A stretch of 64,000 bases of DNA from assembly GCF_021726515.1 (NCBI RefSeq), contig NZ_JAKKCJ010000008.1, forward strand, positions 36,529 to 100,528, in the 5' to 3' direction. Of the stretch, positions 30,767-39,749 are shown one piece after another; position 1 is the first letter of the stretch, and every line of letters begins with the position of its first letter. Both the position numbers and the translations under genes were made by a program. A model generated the notes under the pieces. It saw only the letters and a list, made by a program, of their open reading frames with translations. It was not told the origin of the DNA and did no database searches. The stretch comes from Vibrio sp. CK2-1. GTDB taxonomy: Bacteria > Pseudomonadota > Gammaproteobacteria > Enterobacterales > Vibrionaceae.

Positions 30767-30788
30767 ATCTTGAAATTACTTGGGTATA
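30767..30788. repeat. dispersed repeat, copy 2 (reverse orientation)
   Basis: The plus strand reads ATCTTGAAATTACTTGGGTATA, the reverse complement of the 19708-19729 copy with one substitution (GTAATTT versus GTGATTT). It is preceded by an imperfect hairpin-forming stretch (GCGAGC-like bases at 30739-30765), unlike the palindromic copy 1. Confidence 0.7.
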
Positions 30789-30920
30789 TAAATTAGATTT
30801 AAAGCTAAGCTATATCATAATGCGATTCATCACAAGTATCATAATAGCCGTGAGAACTTGTGACTTTGACCTTTCTTTGCTGAAAATCCAGTCAGTTTTC
30901 CTCTAAGAAAACCTTCAGGC

Positions 30921-30947
30921 AAAATAAAAGCCTCCGAAGAGGCTTTC
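30921..30947 (-). terminator. intrinsic terminator of the isc operon
   Basis: On the minus strand AAAGCCTC-TTCG-GAGGCTTT is closed by a UUCG tetraloop and followed by TATTTT, 32 bp after the iscX stop. Confidence 0.88.
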
Positions 30948-30978
30948 TATAAATGAAAATCTAATATGTTATCTAGCG

Positions 30979-31176
30979 TTAAATTTCATCTAACCAACAA
31001 AGCAAAATAGCTTCTAAGATTTTCTCATTAGAACGATTTGGCTCGTCATCAAAATCTTCGAGCTCAGTGATCCATTGGTGCATATCCGTAAAACGTACCG
31101 TTTGAGGATCGAGATCTGGAAATTTATCCGCGAGTTCAATGGCAATATCTTGTGAATCCGTCCATTTTAATCCCAT
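30979..31176 (-). CDS. iscX: IscX, Fe-S assembly accessory protein
   Basis: This 65-residue acidic protein ([12 protein letters not shown]..., ending CWLDEI) binds IscS and iron and modulates cluster assembly. Length and sequence match the E. coli YfhJ/IscX type. It is the last gene of the isc operon, 28 bp after fdx. Confidence 0.96.
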   Translation of the reverse strand: MGLKWTDSQDIAIELADKFPDLDPQTVRFTDMHQWITELEDFDDEPNRSNEKILEAILLCWLDEI

Positions 31177-31204
31177 GTGCTACTCCTTGCTCTACCAGAT
31201 ATTA

Positions 31205-31543
31205 TTAATGATTTTCCGATGCTAAGTTGATGGTATAGCGAGGGATTTCAACCACCAAATCTTGATCTGCGACTTTCGCCTGACAGCCTAAACGAGATTC
31301 TGGCTCCAGACCCCATGCTTTATCTAGCATATCATCTTCTAATTCTTCACTTTCTTCTAATGAATCAAAGCCTTCACGAATCACAATGTGACAAGTTGTA
31401 CAGGCACATGATTTTTCACAAGCATGCTCAATACCAATGCCATTTTTCAATGCGACATCTAATACAGATTCTCCTGTTTGTGCTTCTAATACAGCACCTT
31501 CTGGGCATAAATCTTCGTGAGGTAATACAACAATCTTAGGCAT
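31205..31543 (-). CDS. fdx: [2Fe-2S] ferredoxin, ISC type
   Basis: This 112-residue adrenodoxin-like ferredoxin supplies electrons for Fe-S cluster assembly. Cluster ligands are in HACEKSCACTTCHIV (near residues 41-54) plus LGCQAKV (near 87). It follows hscA by 96 bp inside the isc operon. Confidence 0.97.
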   Translation of the reverse strand: MPKIVVLPHEDLCPEGAVLEAQTGESVLDVALKNGIGIEHACEKSCACTTCHIVIREGFDSLEESEELEDDMLDKAWGLEPESRLGCQAKVADQDLVVEIPRYTINLASENH

Positions 31544-31639
31544 AATCCATCCTACTTCAATAGAGTTATTATAAGTTTTCTTTACTCATAATATATTGTC
31601 TATGCAACTGGTTAAGTACTTTTAACCAGTATCCATTCA

Positions 31640-33490
31640 TTAAATATTATCGACTGACTGTCCGGCTAATGCCGCGCGAATTGATACATCCATTCGACGC
31701 GATGCAAAGTCTTGGCTTGCTTTGTCAGTATCTTTAATTCCTTGCTCAATCGCATCCGCGTCTTGGCCATTACGTAGTTGGATCAAGGTTCTTACTGAAT
31801 CTTCTAGTGCTAAGTATTCTTCTTTACTTAGTAGCTCTTCACCATTTTCTTGCAAGGCGACAAGTAGACCTTCTATCACTCGGTCAGCTTCAACTTTCTG
31901 TTCCGCTAACGCACGAGCTTGCATATCTTCTTTAGCATGAGTCATTGAAGATCTCAGCATGTCGGCGATTTCAGTATCACTTAAGCCGTAAGAAGGTTTC
32001 ACCTGAATATCGGCTTGTACGCCAGTACTCTTTTCCATTGCCGTCACTGAAAGCAATCCGTCAGCATCAACTTGATAAGTCACACGGATATGCGCAGCCC
32101 CCGCTTTCATTGGCGGAATACCGTTAAGAGTAAAACGAGCTAATGAACGACAATCATCAACCATTTCACGTTCACCTTGCGCGACGTGAACCAGCATAGC
32201 GGTTTGACCATCTTTGAATGTGGTGAACTCTTGCGCTTTAGCGACAGGGATAGTGGTATTACGTGGAATGATTTTCTCAACCAAGCCGCCCATGGTTTCG
32301 ATACCAAGGGAAAGCGGGATCACATCCAATAGCAGCATGTCTGAATCGGGTTTATTACCGACTAGGATATCCGCTTGAATACCAGCACCAATTGCCACAA
32401 CTTCATCTGGGTTAATGCTAGTCAGAGGTGTACGGCCGAAAAACTCACCAACCATAGTACGTACAAGTGGAGTACGAGTTGAACCGCCTACCATCACGAC
32501 TTCACTGACCTCTTCCGCGGTAACATCGGCATCTTTTAATGCGCGACGACACGATAGTAAGGTTTTTTTAACTAGTGGCTGAATAATGTCATTAAATTGC
32601 TCACGAGTTAATGTGATGGTTTGACCTAGCACTTCAACGCTAACTTGTTCATTATCTGACAAACCGATTTTGGCTTGAGTTGCCGCATCCAATAACACTC
32701 GGTGCTGCTCGGCACTTAATTTATCAAGCTGACCAACTTGCTGCTTAAAATAACCTAATAAAAGATCATCAAAGTCATCACCACCTAGTGCAGAGTCACC
32801 GCCTGTAGCCAATACTTCAAATACGCCTTTTGATAGACGTAATAGTGAAATATCAAAAGTACCACCACCTAGGTCATAAACCGCGATCACACCTTCTTGG
32901 CCTGAATCTAAGCCATAAGCTATTGCCGCGGCAGTTGGTTCGTTTAATAAACGGAGTACTTTCAATCCGGCTAATTCGGCAGCATCTTTAGTACCCGCGC
33001 GCTGAGCATCATCAAAATAAGCAGGAACGGTGATCACAACGCCTTCGATCTCATGGGCTAGAGTGCTTTCCGCTCGCTCAACTAAGCTTTTTAAAATTTC
33101 ACTCGAAACCTGAATAGGATTGACTAAGCCCGTAGGCACTTGAATAAGTGGTAGACCGTTGTCACTGGCTTGAAATTGATAAGGTAGATCAGCATAACGA
33201 GATTGAACATCATCAAGTGAACGACCAATAAGACGTTTCACTGAACTAATGGTATTTTTTGGATCTTGTTGCGCTTTTTGTTTTGCCTGTGCGCCGACTG
33301 ACACACCATCTTGAGAATAATGAACTACTGAAGGCAAAATCGCTTTTTGGTTTTCATCAACCAAAGGAGTGCATGAGCCACTTCTTACTGCGGCAACAAG
33401 AGAGTTGGTAGTACCTAAATCAATCCCTACGGCGAACTTATGCTCATGTGGTGCGGCACTTTGACCAGGTTCTGCAATTTGAAGTAGCAT
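31640..33490 (-). CDS. hscA: Fe-S assembly Hsp70 chaperone HscA
   Basis: This 616-residue Hsp70-class ATPase releases clusters from IscU in concert with HscB. The nucleotide-binding domain starts with [15 protein letters not shown] and contains [15 protein letters not shown] near residues 195-210. The substrate-binding domain covers about 385-616. The substrate is the LPPVK motif of IscU, encoded in this operon. Gap to hscB is 61 bp. Confidence 0.98.
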   Translation of the reverse strand: MLLQIAEPGQSAAPHEHKFAVGIDLGTTNSLVAAVRSGSCTPLVDENQKAILPSVVHYSQDGVSVGAQAKQKAQQDPKNTISSVKRLIGRSLDDVQSRYADLPYQFQASDNGLPLIQVPTGLVNPIQVSSEILKSLVERAESTLAHEIEGVVITVPAYFDDAQRAGTKDAAELAGLKVLRLLNEPTAAAIAYGLDSGQEGVIAVYDLGGGTFDISLLRLSKGVFEVLATGGDSALGGDDFDDLLLGYFKQQVGQLDKLSAEQHRVLLDAATQAKIGLSDNEQVSVEVLGQTITLTREQFNDIIQPLVKKTLLSCRRALKDADVTAEEVSEVVMVGGSTRTPLVRTMVGEFFGRTPLTSINPDEVVAIGAGIQADILVGNKPDSDMLLLDVIPLSLGIETMGGLVEKIIPRNTTIPVAKAQEFTTFKDGQTAMLVHVAQGEREMVDDCRSLARFTLNGIPPMKAGAAHIRVTYQVDADGLLSVTAMEKSTGVQADIQVKPSYGLSDTEIADMLRSSMTHAKEDMQARALAEQKVEADRVIEGLLVALQENGEELLSKEEYLALEDSVRTLIQLRNGQDADAIEQGIKDTDKASQDFASRRMDVSIRAALAGQSVDNI

Positions 33491-33551
33491 ATTCGGAACT
33501 ATCCTTTCTATATTGGCTAATAGAGATTAAACGAGCTTTAACTCTAAAGCT

Positions 33552-34067
33552 TTAGCCAAGCAACTTATCTTCAAGTTGCTCGATTTCATATCTTAATTTA
33601 TTAACAAATTTAAGCTTTCGAACGCCATCCGCAGCACTATCCCACTGCTCACTTTCAAGCTGTGCTTTTAATTGTACGAGTTGCTGCTGATACATTTTTT
33701 GAACTTTACTATCAAAATCCAATAAAGCACTTTCTGGCTCATCAGATTGAGCGATAGTTTCAATTTCTTCTCGCAATTCCATCTGTTCCATTAAGAACAT
33801 TGGATCACTCATTGTCTGCTGTTCAGCACGAATATCAACACCTTGTAGAGCAAGGATATATTCTGCTCGAGAAATAGGAGACTTTAAGGTTTGATAGGCA
33901 TCGTTAATTTCTGCTGCTTTCTGCACAGCCATTAATCGATCTCGTTCAGAAGCAGAGGCAAACTTATCTGGATGAAAGCGACGTTGCAGATCACGGAACG
34001 TTTCTGACAACGTATTATTATCTAACTCAAACTGATTCGGTAAGCCAAATAATTCAAAATGGTTCAT
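33552..34067 (-). CDS. hscB: Fe-S assembly J-protein co-chaperone HscB
   Basis: This 171-residue J-domain protein delivers IscU to HscA and stimulates its ATPase. The HPD signature is in RRFHPDKFAS near residue 32. A C-terminal helical domain binds IscU. Typical length. A small hairpin lies in the gap from iscA. Confidence 0.97.
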   Translation of the reverse strand: MNHFELFGLPNQFELDNNTLSETFRDLQRRFHPDKFASASERDRLMAVQKAAEINDAYQTLKSPISRAEYILALQGVDIRAEQQTMSDPMFLMEQMELREEIETIAQSDEPESALLDFDSKVQKMYQQQLVQLKAQLESEQWDSAADGVRKLKFVNKLRYEIEQLEDKLLG

Positions 34068-34136
34068 AGTAATAACTCGTGCCTAATGCTAGCCAGTCAC
34101 ATGGTATTCACACATCACTGGCGTCTTAAAATGGCA

Positions 34137-34160
34137 ATGGCACCCTAATTAGAGTGCCAT
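34137..34160 (-). other. hairpin in the iscA-hscB gap
   Basis: ATGGCAC and GTGCCAT form a 7-bp stem around an AT-rich loop between iscA and hscB. The minus-strand sequence after it reads TGCCATTTT. It could be an attenuator or a processing site that lowers hscBA-fdx relative to iscRSUA. Confidence 0.5.
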
Positions 34161-34178
34161 CGTACCTATCATGAAGGA

Positions 34179-34502
34179 TTATACGTTGAAGCTTTCACCA
34201 CAACCACATTCACCTTTCACATTAGGGTTATTAAATTGAAAGCCTTCATTTAGCCCCTCTTTGACGAAATCAAGTTCGGTGCCATCGAGGTAAACTAAAC
34301 TTTTAGGATCAATAATAATCTTTACCCCATCATGTTCAAAAGTTTGATCTTCTTCATTAAGCTGATCAACAAACTCTAAAACATAAGCCATACCTGAACA
34401 CCCAGTGGTTCTTACACCTAAACGAAGACCAATGCCCTTGCCTCGGTTTTCCAAGAATGTTCTTACGCGATTTGCTGCCGCGTCTGTCATGGTGATGGCC
34501 AT
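34179..34502 (-). CDS. iscA: A-type Fe-S carrier protein IscA
   Basis: This 107-residue A-type carrier has the three conserved cysteines, in TTGCSGM (residue 35) and GECGCGES (near 99 and 101). It receives Fe-S clusters from IscU and transfers them to apoproteins. It sits between iscU and hscB in the canonical operon. Confidence 0.97.
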   Translation of the reverse strand: MAITMTDAAANRVRTFLENRGKGIGLRLGVRTTGCSGMAYVLEFVDQLNEEDQTFEHDGVKIIIDPKSLVYLDGTELDFVKEGLNEGFQFNNPNVKGECGCGESFNV

Positions 34503-34562
34503 ACTGCAACCTTGTGTATATCAATAAATAGGGTAAAAAATTAAAAAGATGCCTACGTAAAA

Positions 34563-34587
34563 CAGGGAAAGGAAAGCCCTTCCCCTG
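34563..34587 (-). other. hairpin/attenuator between iscU and iscA
   Basis: On the minus strand CAGGGGAAGG and CCTTTCCCTG form a stem followed by TTTT, 9 bp after the iscU stop codon. It resembles a weak intrinsic terminator inside the operon, and could set different levels of iscRSU and iscA. Confidence 0.55.
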
Positions 34588-34595
34588 ATTTTACA

Positions 34596-34979
34596 TTATT
34601 GCTGATGTTTCTTTTTATAATCCGACACTGCCGCTTTAATTGCATCTTCTGCAAGAATTGAACAGTGAACTTTTACTGGTGGCAATGCCAATTCTTCTGC
34701 GATTTCAGCGTTTTTAATTGAAGCCGCTTCATCTAGGCTTTTGCCTTTAACCCACTCGGTTACCAATGAGCTTGATGCAATGGCAGAACCACAACCATAG
34801 GTTTTAAATTTCGCATCTTCGATAATGCCTTCTGGCGATACTTTAATTTGCAGTTTCATTACGTCACCACAAGCTGGAGCACCTACCATACCGCTACCGA
34901 TAGAAGGATCTTCTTTATCAAAAGAACCGACGTTACGTGGGTTCTCATAATGTTCAATTACTTTTTCGCTATACGCCAT
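34596..34979 (-). CDS. iscU: Fe-S cluster scaffold protein IscU
   Basis: This 127-residue scaffold assembles [2Fe-2S] and [4Fe-4S] clusters from IscS-derived sulfur. Ligands lie in GAPACGDVM (Cys37), YGCGSAIASSS (Cys63) and KVHCSILAEDA (Cys106). The HscA recognition motif LPPVK lies at about 99-103. 33 bp after iscS. Confidence 0.98.
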   Translation of the reverse strand: MAYSEKVIEHYENPRNVGSFDKEDPSIGSGMVGAPACGDVMKLQIKVSPEGIIEDAKFKTYGCGSAIASSSLVTEWVKGKSLDEAASIKNAEIAEELALPPVKVHCSILAEDAIKAAVSDYKKKHQQ

Positions 34980-35012
34980 AATGTTTACCTCGAATCCTCG
35001 ACTTCCTTGAGA

Positions 35013-36227
35013 TTAATGATGAGCCCACTCAACGGTGTTCAAATCAATCCCTTCTTTGTACATGTCCCATAATGGTGACATGTCACGGAGTTTGTCTACT
35101 GCTACACGAATTTGTTTAACGGCATAGTCAATTTCTTCTTCAGTCGTAAAACGACCAAAAGAGAAACGAACCGAGCTGTGTGCTAATTCATCATCTAGCC
35201 CTAGTGCACGTAGTACGTACGAAGGCTCAAGGCTGGCAGATGTACATGCAGAACCCGAAGATACCGCAAGATCTTTCAGTGCCATCAATAATGATTCACC
35301 TTCAACAAATGCAAAACTTACATTTAAGTTGTTTGGTAGACGCTGCTCAAGATCGCCATTAATTGTCACAGCTTCCATATCTTTGATGCCGTCTAACAAG
35401 CGATTACGCAGTGCTAATGCATGGTCGTAATCTTTTTGCATATCTTGTTTAGCAACCGCAAAAGCTTCACCCATACCAACAATTTGATGAGTCGCTAAAG
35501 TACCAGAACGGAAACCACGCTCATGACCACCACCGTGCATTTGTGCTTCTAAACGAATGCGTGGTTTACGACGAACATAAAGTGCGCCAATACCTTTAGG
35601 ACCATAAATTTTATGTGCTGATAAAGAGATTAAATCCACTTTTAATGCTTTGGTATCAATAGGTAGTTTACCTGCTGATTGCGCTGCATCGACATGAAAA
35701 ATCGTTTTGTTTGCACGACATAATTCACCAATCGCTTCGATATCTTGAATAACACCGATTTCATTGTTGACGTGCATAATAGAAACTAAAACCGTATCTT
35801 CACGTAGTGCTGCTTTAAACTTCTCAATATCAATTAAGCCAGTGCTTTCCGGCTCAAGATAAGTCACTTCATAACCTTCACGCTCTAGCTGACGACATGG
35901 GTCTAGCACAGCTTTATGTTCAGTTTTACAAGTGATGATATGTTTGCCTTGCTTACCATAAAAGTGCGCGGCACCTTTAATTGCAAGGTTATCTGATTCT
36001 GTAGCACCAGAAGTAAATACAATTTCACGTGGGTCTGCATTTAAGATGTCTGCAATTTGCTCACGAGCATGATCAACTGCTTCTTCTGCCTGCCAACCAA
36101 ATCGGTGAGAACGCGATGCAGGGTTACCAAAGGTGCCATCCATCGTCATAAATTGAACCATTTTTTCCGCCACACGTTGGTCAACCGGACATGTCGCTGA
36201 ATAGTCAAAATAAATAGGCAGTTTCAT
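35013..36227 (-). CDS. iscS: cysteine desulfurase IscS
   Basis: This 404-residue PLP enzyme takes sulfur from cysteine to make a persulfide for Fe-S clusters, thiolated tRNA and other products. The PLP lysine is in [11 protein letters not shown] (near 206) and the active-site Cys in [17 protein letters not shown] (near 328). It also receives competing partners such as TusA and IscX. It is the second gene of the operon, 33 bp after iscR. Confidence 0.98.
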   Translation of the reverse strand: MKLPIYFDYSATCPVDQRVAEKMVQFMTMDGTFGNPASRSHRFGWQAEEAVDHAREQIADILNADPREIVFTSGATESDNLAIKGAAHFYGKQGKHIITCKTEHKAVLDPCRQLEREGYEVTYLEPESTGLIDIEKFKAALREDTVLVSIMHVNNEIGVIQDIEAIGELCRANKTIFHVDAAQSAGKLPIDTKALKVDLISLSAHKIYGPKGIGALYVRRKPRIRLEAQMHGGGHERGFRSGTLATHQIVGMGEAFAVAKQDMQKDYDHALALRNRLLDGIKDMEAVTINGDLEQRLPNNLNVSFAFVEGESLLMALKDLAVSSGSACTSASLEPSYVLRALGLDDELAHSSVRFSFGRFTTEEEIDYAVKQIRVAVDKLRDMSPLWDMYKEGIDLNTVEWAHH

Positions 36228-36260
36228 TCTTTACTCCAATGTGAAAACTTTTCGCTCACG

Positions 36261-36785
36261 TTAAAGGTGAGCATTCATACCAACAGTGTCCGCTTTATCA
36301 TTCTTTTCTGAAGCGTAATTGTTATTACCAAAGCTGTTATTCACTATTAGTTCAATATTCTGGCGCTCGGAGATATCAAGAACTTCATTGTTCATCATAA
36401 GCTCACCAAGCGTAATACCATCTAAGAACTCACTAATGCGAGCACTTAAATCATGCCACAGGGTATGAGTTAAGCAGCGTACGCCACCTTGGCAATCGCC
36501 TTTACCTTGACATTTTGTTGCATCAACCGATTCATCAACGGCTGAAATCACAGTACCGACCGCGATCTGATCCGCTTCGATACCAAGACGGTAACCACCA
36601 CCTGGACCACGTACGCTTGCCACTAAGCCGGCTTTACGTAGTCGTGAAAAAAGTTGTTCCAAGTAAGATAGTGAAATCCCTTGGCGTTCTGAAATATCCG
36701 CTAACGGCACAGGTCCTTGATTTGAATGTAAAGCTACATCCAACATTGCTGTTACCGCGTATCTTCCTTTTGATGTAAGTCTCAT
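36261..36785 (-). CDS. iscR: Fe-S cluster-sensing transcription repressor IscR
   Basis: This 174-residue Rrf2-family regulator binds a [2Fe-2S] cluster through three cysteines ([13 protein letters not shown], near residues 92-104) and represses the isc operon when clusters are plentiful. An N-terminal winged helix begins [11 protein letters not shown]. The start is the ATG at 36785; the longer in-frame reading from 36833 runs into the operator and is not family-like. Its own promoter contains two IscR type 1 sites (see separate entry). Confidence 0.97.
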   Translation of the reverse strand: MRLTSKGRYAVTAMLDVALHSNQGPVPLADISERQGISLSYLEQLFSRLRKAGLVASVRGPGGGYRLGIEADQIAVGTVISAVDESVDATKCQGKGDCQGGVRCLTHTLWHDLSARISEFLDGITLGELMMNNEVLDISERQNIELIVNNSFGNNNYASEKNDKADTVGMNAHL

Positions 36786-36826
36786 ATGCACCGTACCCAC
36801 AGTAAGTATGTGGGGACTATAATTCC

Positions 36827-36876
36827 ATACCATACTAAAATGGTCAAGTATTTATTTGACCATTTTAGTCAAGTAT
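36827..36876 (-). promoter_or_regulatory. isc promoter with two tandem IscR type 1 operators
   Basis: On the minus strand ATACTTGACTAAAATGGTC runs from 36876 and ATACTTGACCATTTTAGTAT from 36851. Both match the IscR type 1 consensus ATASYYGACTRWWWYAGTC. The second includes a TTGACC -35 hexamer, with an AATTAT-like -10 about 17 bases further. The outer arms AAAATGGTCAA (36837-36847) and TTGACCATTTT (36856-36866) make an 11-bp palindrome. Binding would occlude RNA polymerase, giving feedback repression. Confidence 0.8.
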
Positions 36877-36886
36877 TCATAAGTGG

Positions 36887-37618
36887 CTATTTTTTCTCAG
36901 GAATAGACTTTTCAATCGAGGTTAGAATGCCTCGTAGCATGTTTAATTCTTGAACCTCAGGACGAGCTCGACTAAACAAGCGACGTAATTTATTCATCAC
37001 CAAATTTGGTTTATCTTTAGAGATAAATTGGGTCTTCAAGATGGTGTTTTCAAGGTGCTGATAAAATAATTCTAATTCTTTATGCCTTGGGTACTCTTCA
37101 GCGACAGGTTCTGGATACTGCCCTGCTTGCTTGTTAAGCCAAGCCATGCGGATCTCATAGCTTAAAGTTTGTACTGCCATCGCTAAATTAAGCGAGCTAT
37201 ATTCAGGGTTTGCCGGAATACAAACATGATAATGACACTTTTGTAGCTCTTCATTGGTTAGCCCGGTTCTTTCACGGCCAAACACTAAAGCGACTTTACC
37301 TTTTTCAGCTTCTTGAATAAATTTTTCACCACACTCGCGAGGTTCAAGCATTGGCCATTCAAGCGTACGAGAACGAGCACTTGACCCAACCACTAATGCA
37401 CAGTCTGACACCGCTTCATCTAAGGTTTCTACAATGCGGGCATTTTCCGCCACATCACCAGCGCCTGATGCTAAAGAAAGTGTCTGTTCATCAACTTGAC
37501 ACTGTGGTGCAACTAACACTAATTCGGTTAGCCCCATCACCTTCATTGCTCTTGCCGCAGAACCTATATTCCCAGAATGTGAGGTGCCGACTAAAATTAC
37601 TTTTACGTTGTCTAACAT
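36887..37618 (-). CDS. trmJ: tRNA (cytidine/uridine-2'-O-)-methyltransferase TrmJ
   Basis: This 243-residue SPOUT-class methyltransferase modifies the ribose of position 32 in several tRNAs. Characteristic segments are [17 protein letters not shown] near the start and [17 protein letters not shown] with [18 protein letters not shown] chose the ATG at 37618 ([10 protein letters not shown]...), which matches the E. coli start. It immediately precedes iscR in the same direction and is divergent from suhB, as in E. coli. Confidence 0.94.
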   Translation of the reverse strand: MLDNVKVILVGTSHSGNIGSAARAMKVMGLTELVLVAPQCQVDEQTLSLASGAGDVAENARIVETLDEAVSDCALVVGSSARSRTLEWPMLEPRECGEKFIQEAEKGKVALVFGRERTGLTNEELQKCHYHVCIPANPEYSSLNLAMAVQTLSYEIRMAWLNKQAGQYPEPVAEEYPRHKELELFYQHLENTILKTQFISKDKPNLVMNKLRRLFSRARPEVQELNMLRGILTSIEKSIPEKK

Positions 37619-37744
37619 TGCAGTCTTCGTCATAGTGAAAATTAGCCGCATAATATCATACTCCAAGCCAAATAAATGCTACCTTAATCGAGACAATTTA
37701 CGAGTGAACAAAAAATAGACGCTTTCTATTTAGATAAACTCTGG

Positions 37745-37750
37745 TATACT
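37745..37750 (+). promoter_or_regulatory. candidate -10 element of suhB
   Basis: TATACT lies 44 bases before the suhB ATG in the trmJ-suhB divergent region. A convincing -35 is not visible, so this is tentative. Confidence 0.35.
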
Positions 37751-37793
37751 GCACGCCGCTTTTTCGTTCTTTAACATCCGTTGGGAAAATTAT

Positions 37794-38597
37794 ATGCATC
37801 CTATGCTAAATATCGCTATTCGTGCTGCACGAATGGCTGGCAACCATATTGCAAAATCATTAGAAAATACTGACAAGATTGAATCTACTCAAAAAGGTCA
37901 GAACGACTTTGTCACAAACGTCGACAAAGAAGCAGAACAACTGATTATCGATACCATCAAGAAGTCTTACCCTGATCACTGCATCGTAGGTGAAGAAGGC
38001 GGTTCTATCGAAGGTAGAGATACTGATGTTCAATGGATCATTGACCCACTGGATGGCACTAATAACTTTGTAAAAGGTTTCCCTCACTTCTCAGTTTCAA
38101 TTGCTGTGCGTATGCGCGGTAAAACTGAAGTTGCTTGTGTTTACGATCCAATTCGTAATGAGCTATTTACCGCTCAACGTGGTTCTGGCGCACAGTTAAA
38201 CAACGCTCGTCTACGTATTAATCCTATTAAAGATTTGAATGGCGCTATTCTTGCTACTGGCTTCCCATTTAAACAAAAACAACACGCAGAAAGCTTCGTA
38301 AAAATCGTTGGTGGCTTATTCTCAGAATGTTCAGACTTCCGTCGTACTGGTTCTGCAGCCCTAGATTTATGTTACTTAGCGTCTGGCCGTGTTGATGGTT
38401 ACTTTGAACTAGGTTTGAAACCTTGGGATATCGCAGCTGGTGAACTTATCGCTCGTGAAGCAGGTGCTATCTTGACTGATTTCGCTGGCGGTACTAACTA
38501 CCTAGCTTCTGGTAACATAGTCGCTTCAAGCGCACGTGGTGTGAAACACATCCTAAAACACGTTCGTGAACATTCTAACGAAGGTATGATGAAGTAA
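37794..38597 (+). CDS. suhB: inositol-1-monophosphatase / Nus factor SuhB
   Basis: This 267-residue protein is a member of the inositol monophosphatase family with Mg2+ ligands in VGEEGG (Glu near 67-68) and DPLDGTNNF (near 84-92), and GSAALDLCYLASGRVDGY plus KPWDIAAGELI near the C terminus. In E. coli SuhB also acts with NusA/NusB in rRNA antitermination and folding. Length matches. It is monocistronic with a strong terminator. Confidence 0.97.
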   Translation: MHPMLNIAIRAARMAGNHIAKSLENTDKIESTQKGQNDFVTNVDKEAEQLIIDTIKKSYPDHCIVGEEGGSIEGRDTDVQWIIDPLDGTNNFVKGFPHFSVSIAVRMRGKTEVACVYDPIRNELFTAQRGSGAQLNNARLRINPIKDLNGAILATGFPFKQKQHAESFVKIVGGLFSECSDFRRTGSAALDLCYLASGRVDGYFELGLKPWDIAAGELIAREAGAILTDFAGGTNYLASGNIVASSARGVKHILKHVREHSNEGMMK

Positions 38598-38621
38598 TTC
38601 ATCCTTTCATAGTAGAGTAAA

Positions 38622-38660
38622 ACAAACGCCCGCTGAGTTTCTCAGCGGGCGTTTTTGTTT
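38622..38660 (+). terminator. intrinsic terminator of suhB
   Basis: ACAAACGCCCGCTGAG and CTCAGCGGGCGTTTTTGT form a long GC-rich stem with a T-rich 3' side, 25 bp after the suhB stop. Confidence 0.93.
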
Positions 38661-38666
38661 GTGCGG

Positions 38667-38698
38667 CTCGTTGCTCGTTGCTCGTTGCTCGTTGCTCG
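38667..38698. repeat. four tandem copies of the heptamer CTCGTTG
   Basis: Positions 38667-38694 are four exact copies of CTCGTTG followed by CTCG. The heptamer shares the CTCGT core and seven-base period with the array at 3525. It lies just after the suhB terminator, between convergent suhB and secF. Confidence 0.95.
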
Positions 38699-38735
38699 AG
38701 GTAATAGAGCACTTTCTCCGCTAGAAGCAAGCTAA

Positions 38736-38773
38736 TAAAAAAGGCTTTGAGCGAAAAACTCAAAGCCTTTGTT
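38736..38773 (-). terminator. intrinsic terminator of the secF operon
   Basis: On the minus strand AAAGGCTTTGAG and CTCAAAGCCTTTTTT form a perfect stem followed by T residues, 17 bp after the secF stop. Confidence 0.9.
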
Positions 38774-38789
38774 TTGAACTGATATCCGA

Positions 38790-39740
38790 TTAAGGGATCA
38801 TTGACTCTTGGTCAGCGCCTTCTTTCTCAACTTGTGTTGGCATCAAGTGCTCACGTGTTAAGCCTAGTTTCAATGCTAATGCAGAAGCCACATAAATTGA
38901 CGAGTAAGTACCTACGGTAATACCAAGCAATAATGCTAGTGCAAAACCGTGAATATTCGCCCCACCTTGAGTGAACAAAGCAATAACCACAAACAAAGTT
39001 GTACCAGAGGTAATCAAAGTACGGCTCAATGTCTGAGTGATTGAATGGTTCATGATATCGCCCGGTAGACCATTACGCATCTTACGGAAGTTCTCACGGA
39101 TGCGGTCAAATACTACGATGGTATCGTTGAGTGAGTAACCGACTACCGTCAATAGTGCTGCTACGATGGTCAAATCAATCTCAATTTGTAGTAATGAGAA
39201 GATACCAAGTGTAATGGTTACATCGTGCGCTAGTGCTAATACCGCACCAGCAGACAAACGCCACTCAAAACGCATCGATACATACATTAAGATACAAAGA
39301 AGCGAAATCAGAATCGCTAAACCACCCGCTTCGGCTAACTCATCGCCAACGTTAGGTCCAACGAATTCAATACGCTTAAGGGTTACTTGATCACCCGTAC
39401 CTTGTTTTAATGACTCAAGGACTTGGTTACCAATGACTTCACCTTTTGCACCTTCACGTGGGCGCATACGCACCATCACATCATGCGCAGAGCCAAAGTT
39501 TTGTACAGTAGCATCAGCAAAGCCATCTTTGGCTAGCGCTTCACGTAATACAGGTAGGTTGGCTGGGTGCTCAAATGACACCTCAATCAAAGTACCACCG
39601 GTAAAATCTAGCCCCCAGTTAAACCATTTAGCTGAAATGGTAAACAAAGATGCAGCGATCATTAGGCCAGAGAACACAAAGGCAAACTTAGACCAACGCA
39701 TAAAGTCGATCGCTTTGTTAGCTTTCAATATTTGAAACAT
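38790..39740 (-). CDS. secF: protein translocase subunit SecF
   Basis: This 316-residue membrane protein forms the SecDF complex, which uses proton motive force to aid protein export. Six helices flank a small periplasmic domain. The characteristic DFTGGTLIEVSF lies near residues 29-40, VGYSLNDTIVVFDRIREN in the middle, and RTLITSGTTLFVV near 238. It lies 9 bp after secD, in the yajC-secD-secF order. Confidence 0.98.
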   Translation of the reverse strand: MFQILKANKAIDFMRWSKFAFVFSGLMIAASLFTISAKWFNWGLDFTGGTLIEVSFEHPANLPVLREALAKDGFADATVQNFGSAHDVMVRMRPREGAKGEVIGNQVLESLKQGTGDQVTLKRIEFVGPNVGDELAEAGGLAILISLLCILMYVSMRFEWRLSAGAVLALAHDVTITLGIFSLLQIEIDLTIVAALLTVVGYSLNDTIVVFDRIRENFRKMRNGLPGDIMNHSITQTLSRTLITSGTTLFVVIALFTQGGANIHGFALALLLGITVGTYSSIYVASALALKLGLTREHLMPTQVEKEGADQESMIP

Positions 39741-39749
39741 GACTCTTCC

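Larger units (their letters stand above)
30669..30978. other. 310-bp region between iscX and pepB
   Basis: No gene is visible. The region contains the iscX terminator (30921-30947), the second copy of the dispersed CCAAGTRA repeat (30767-30788) and presumably the pepB promoter, which I could not locate precisely. Confidence 0.55.
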
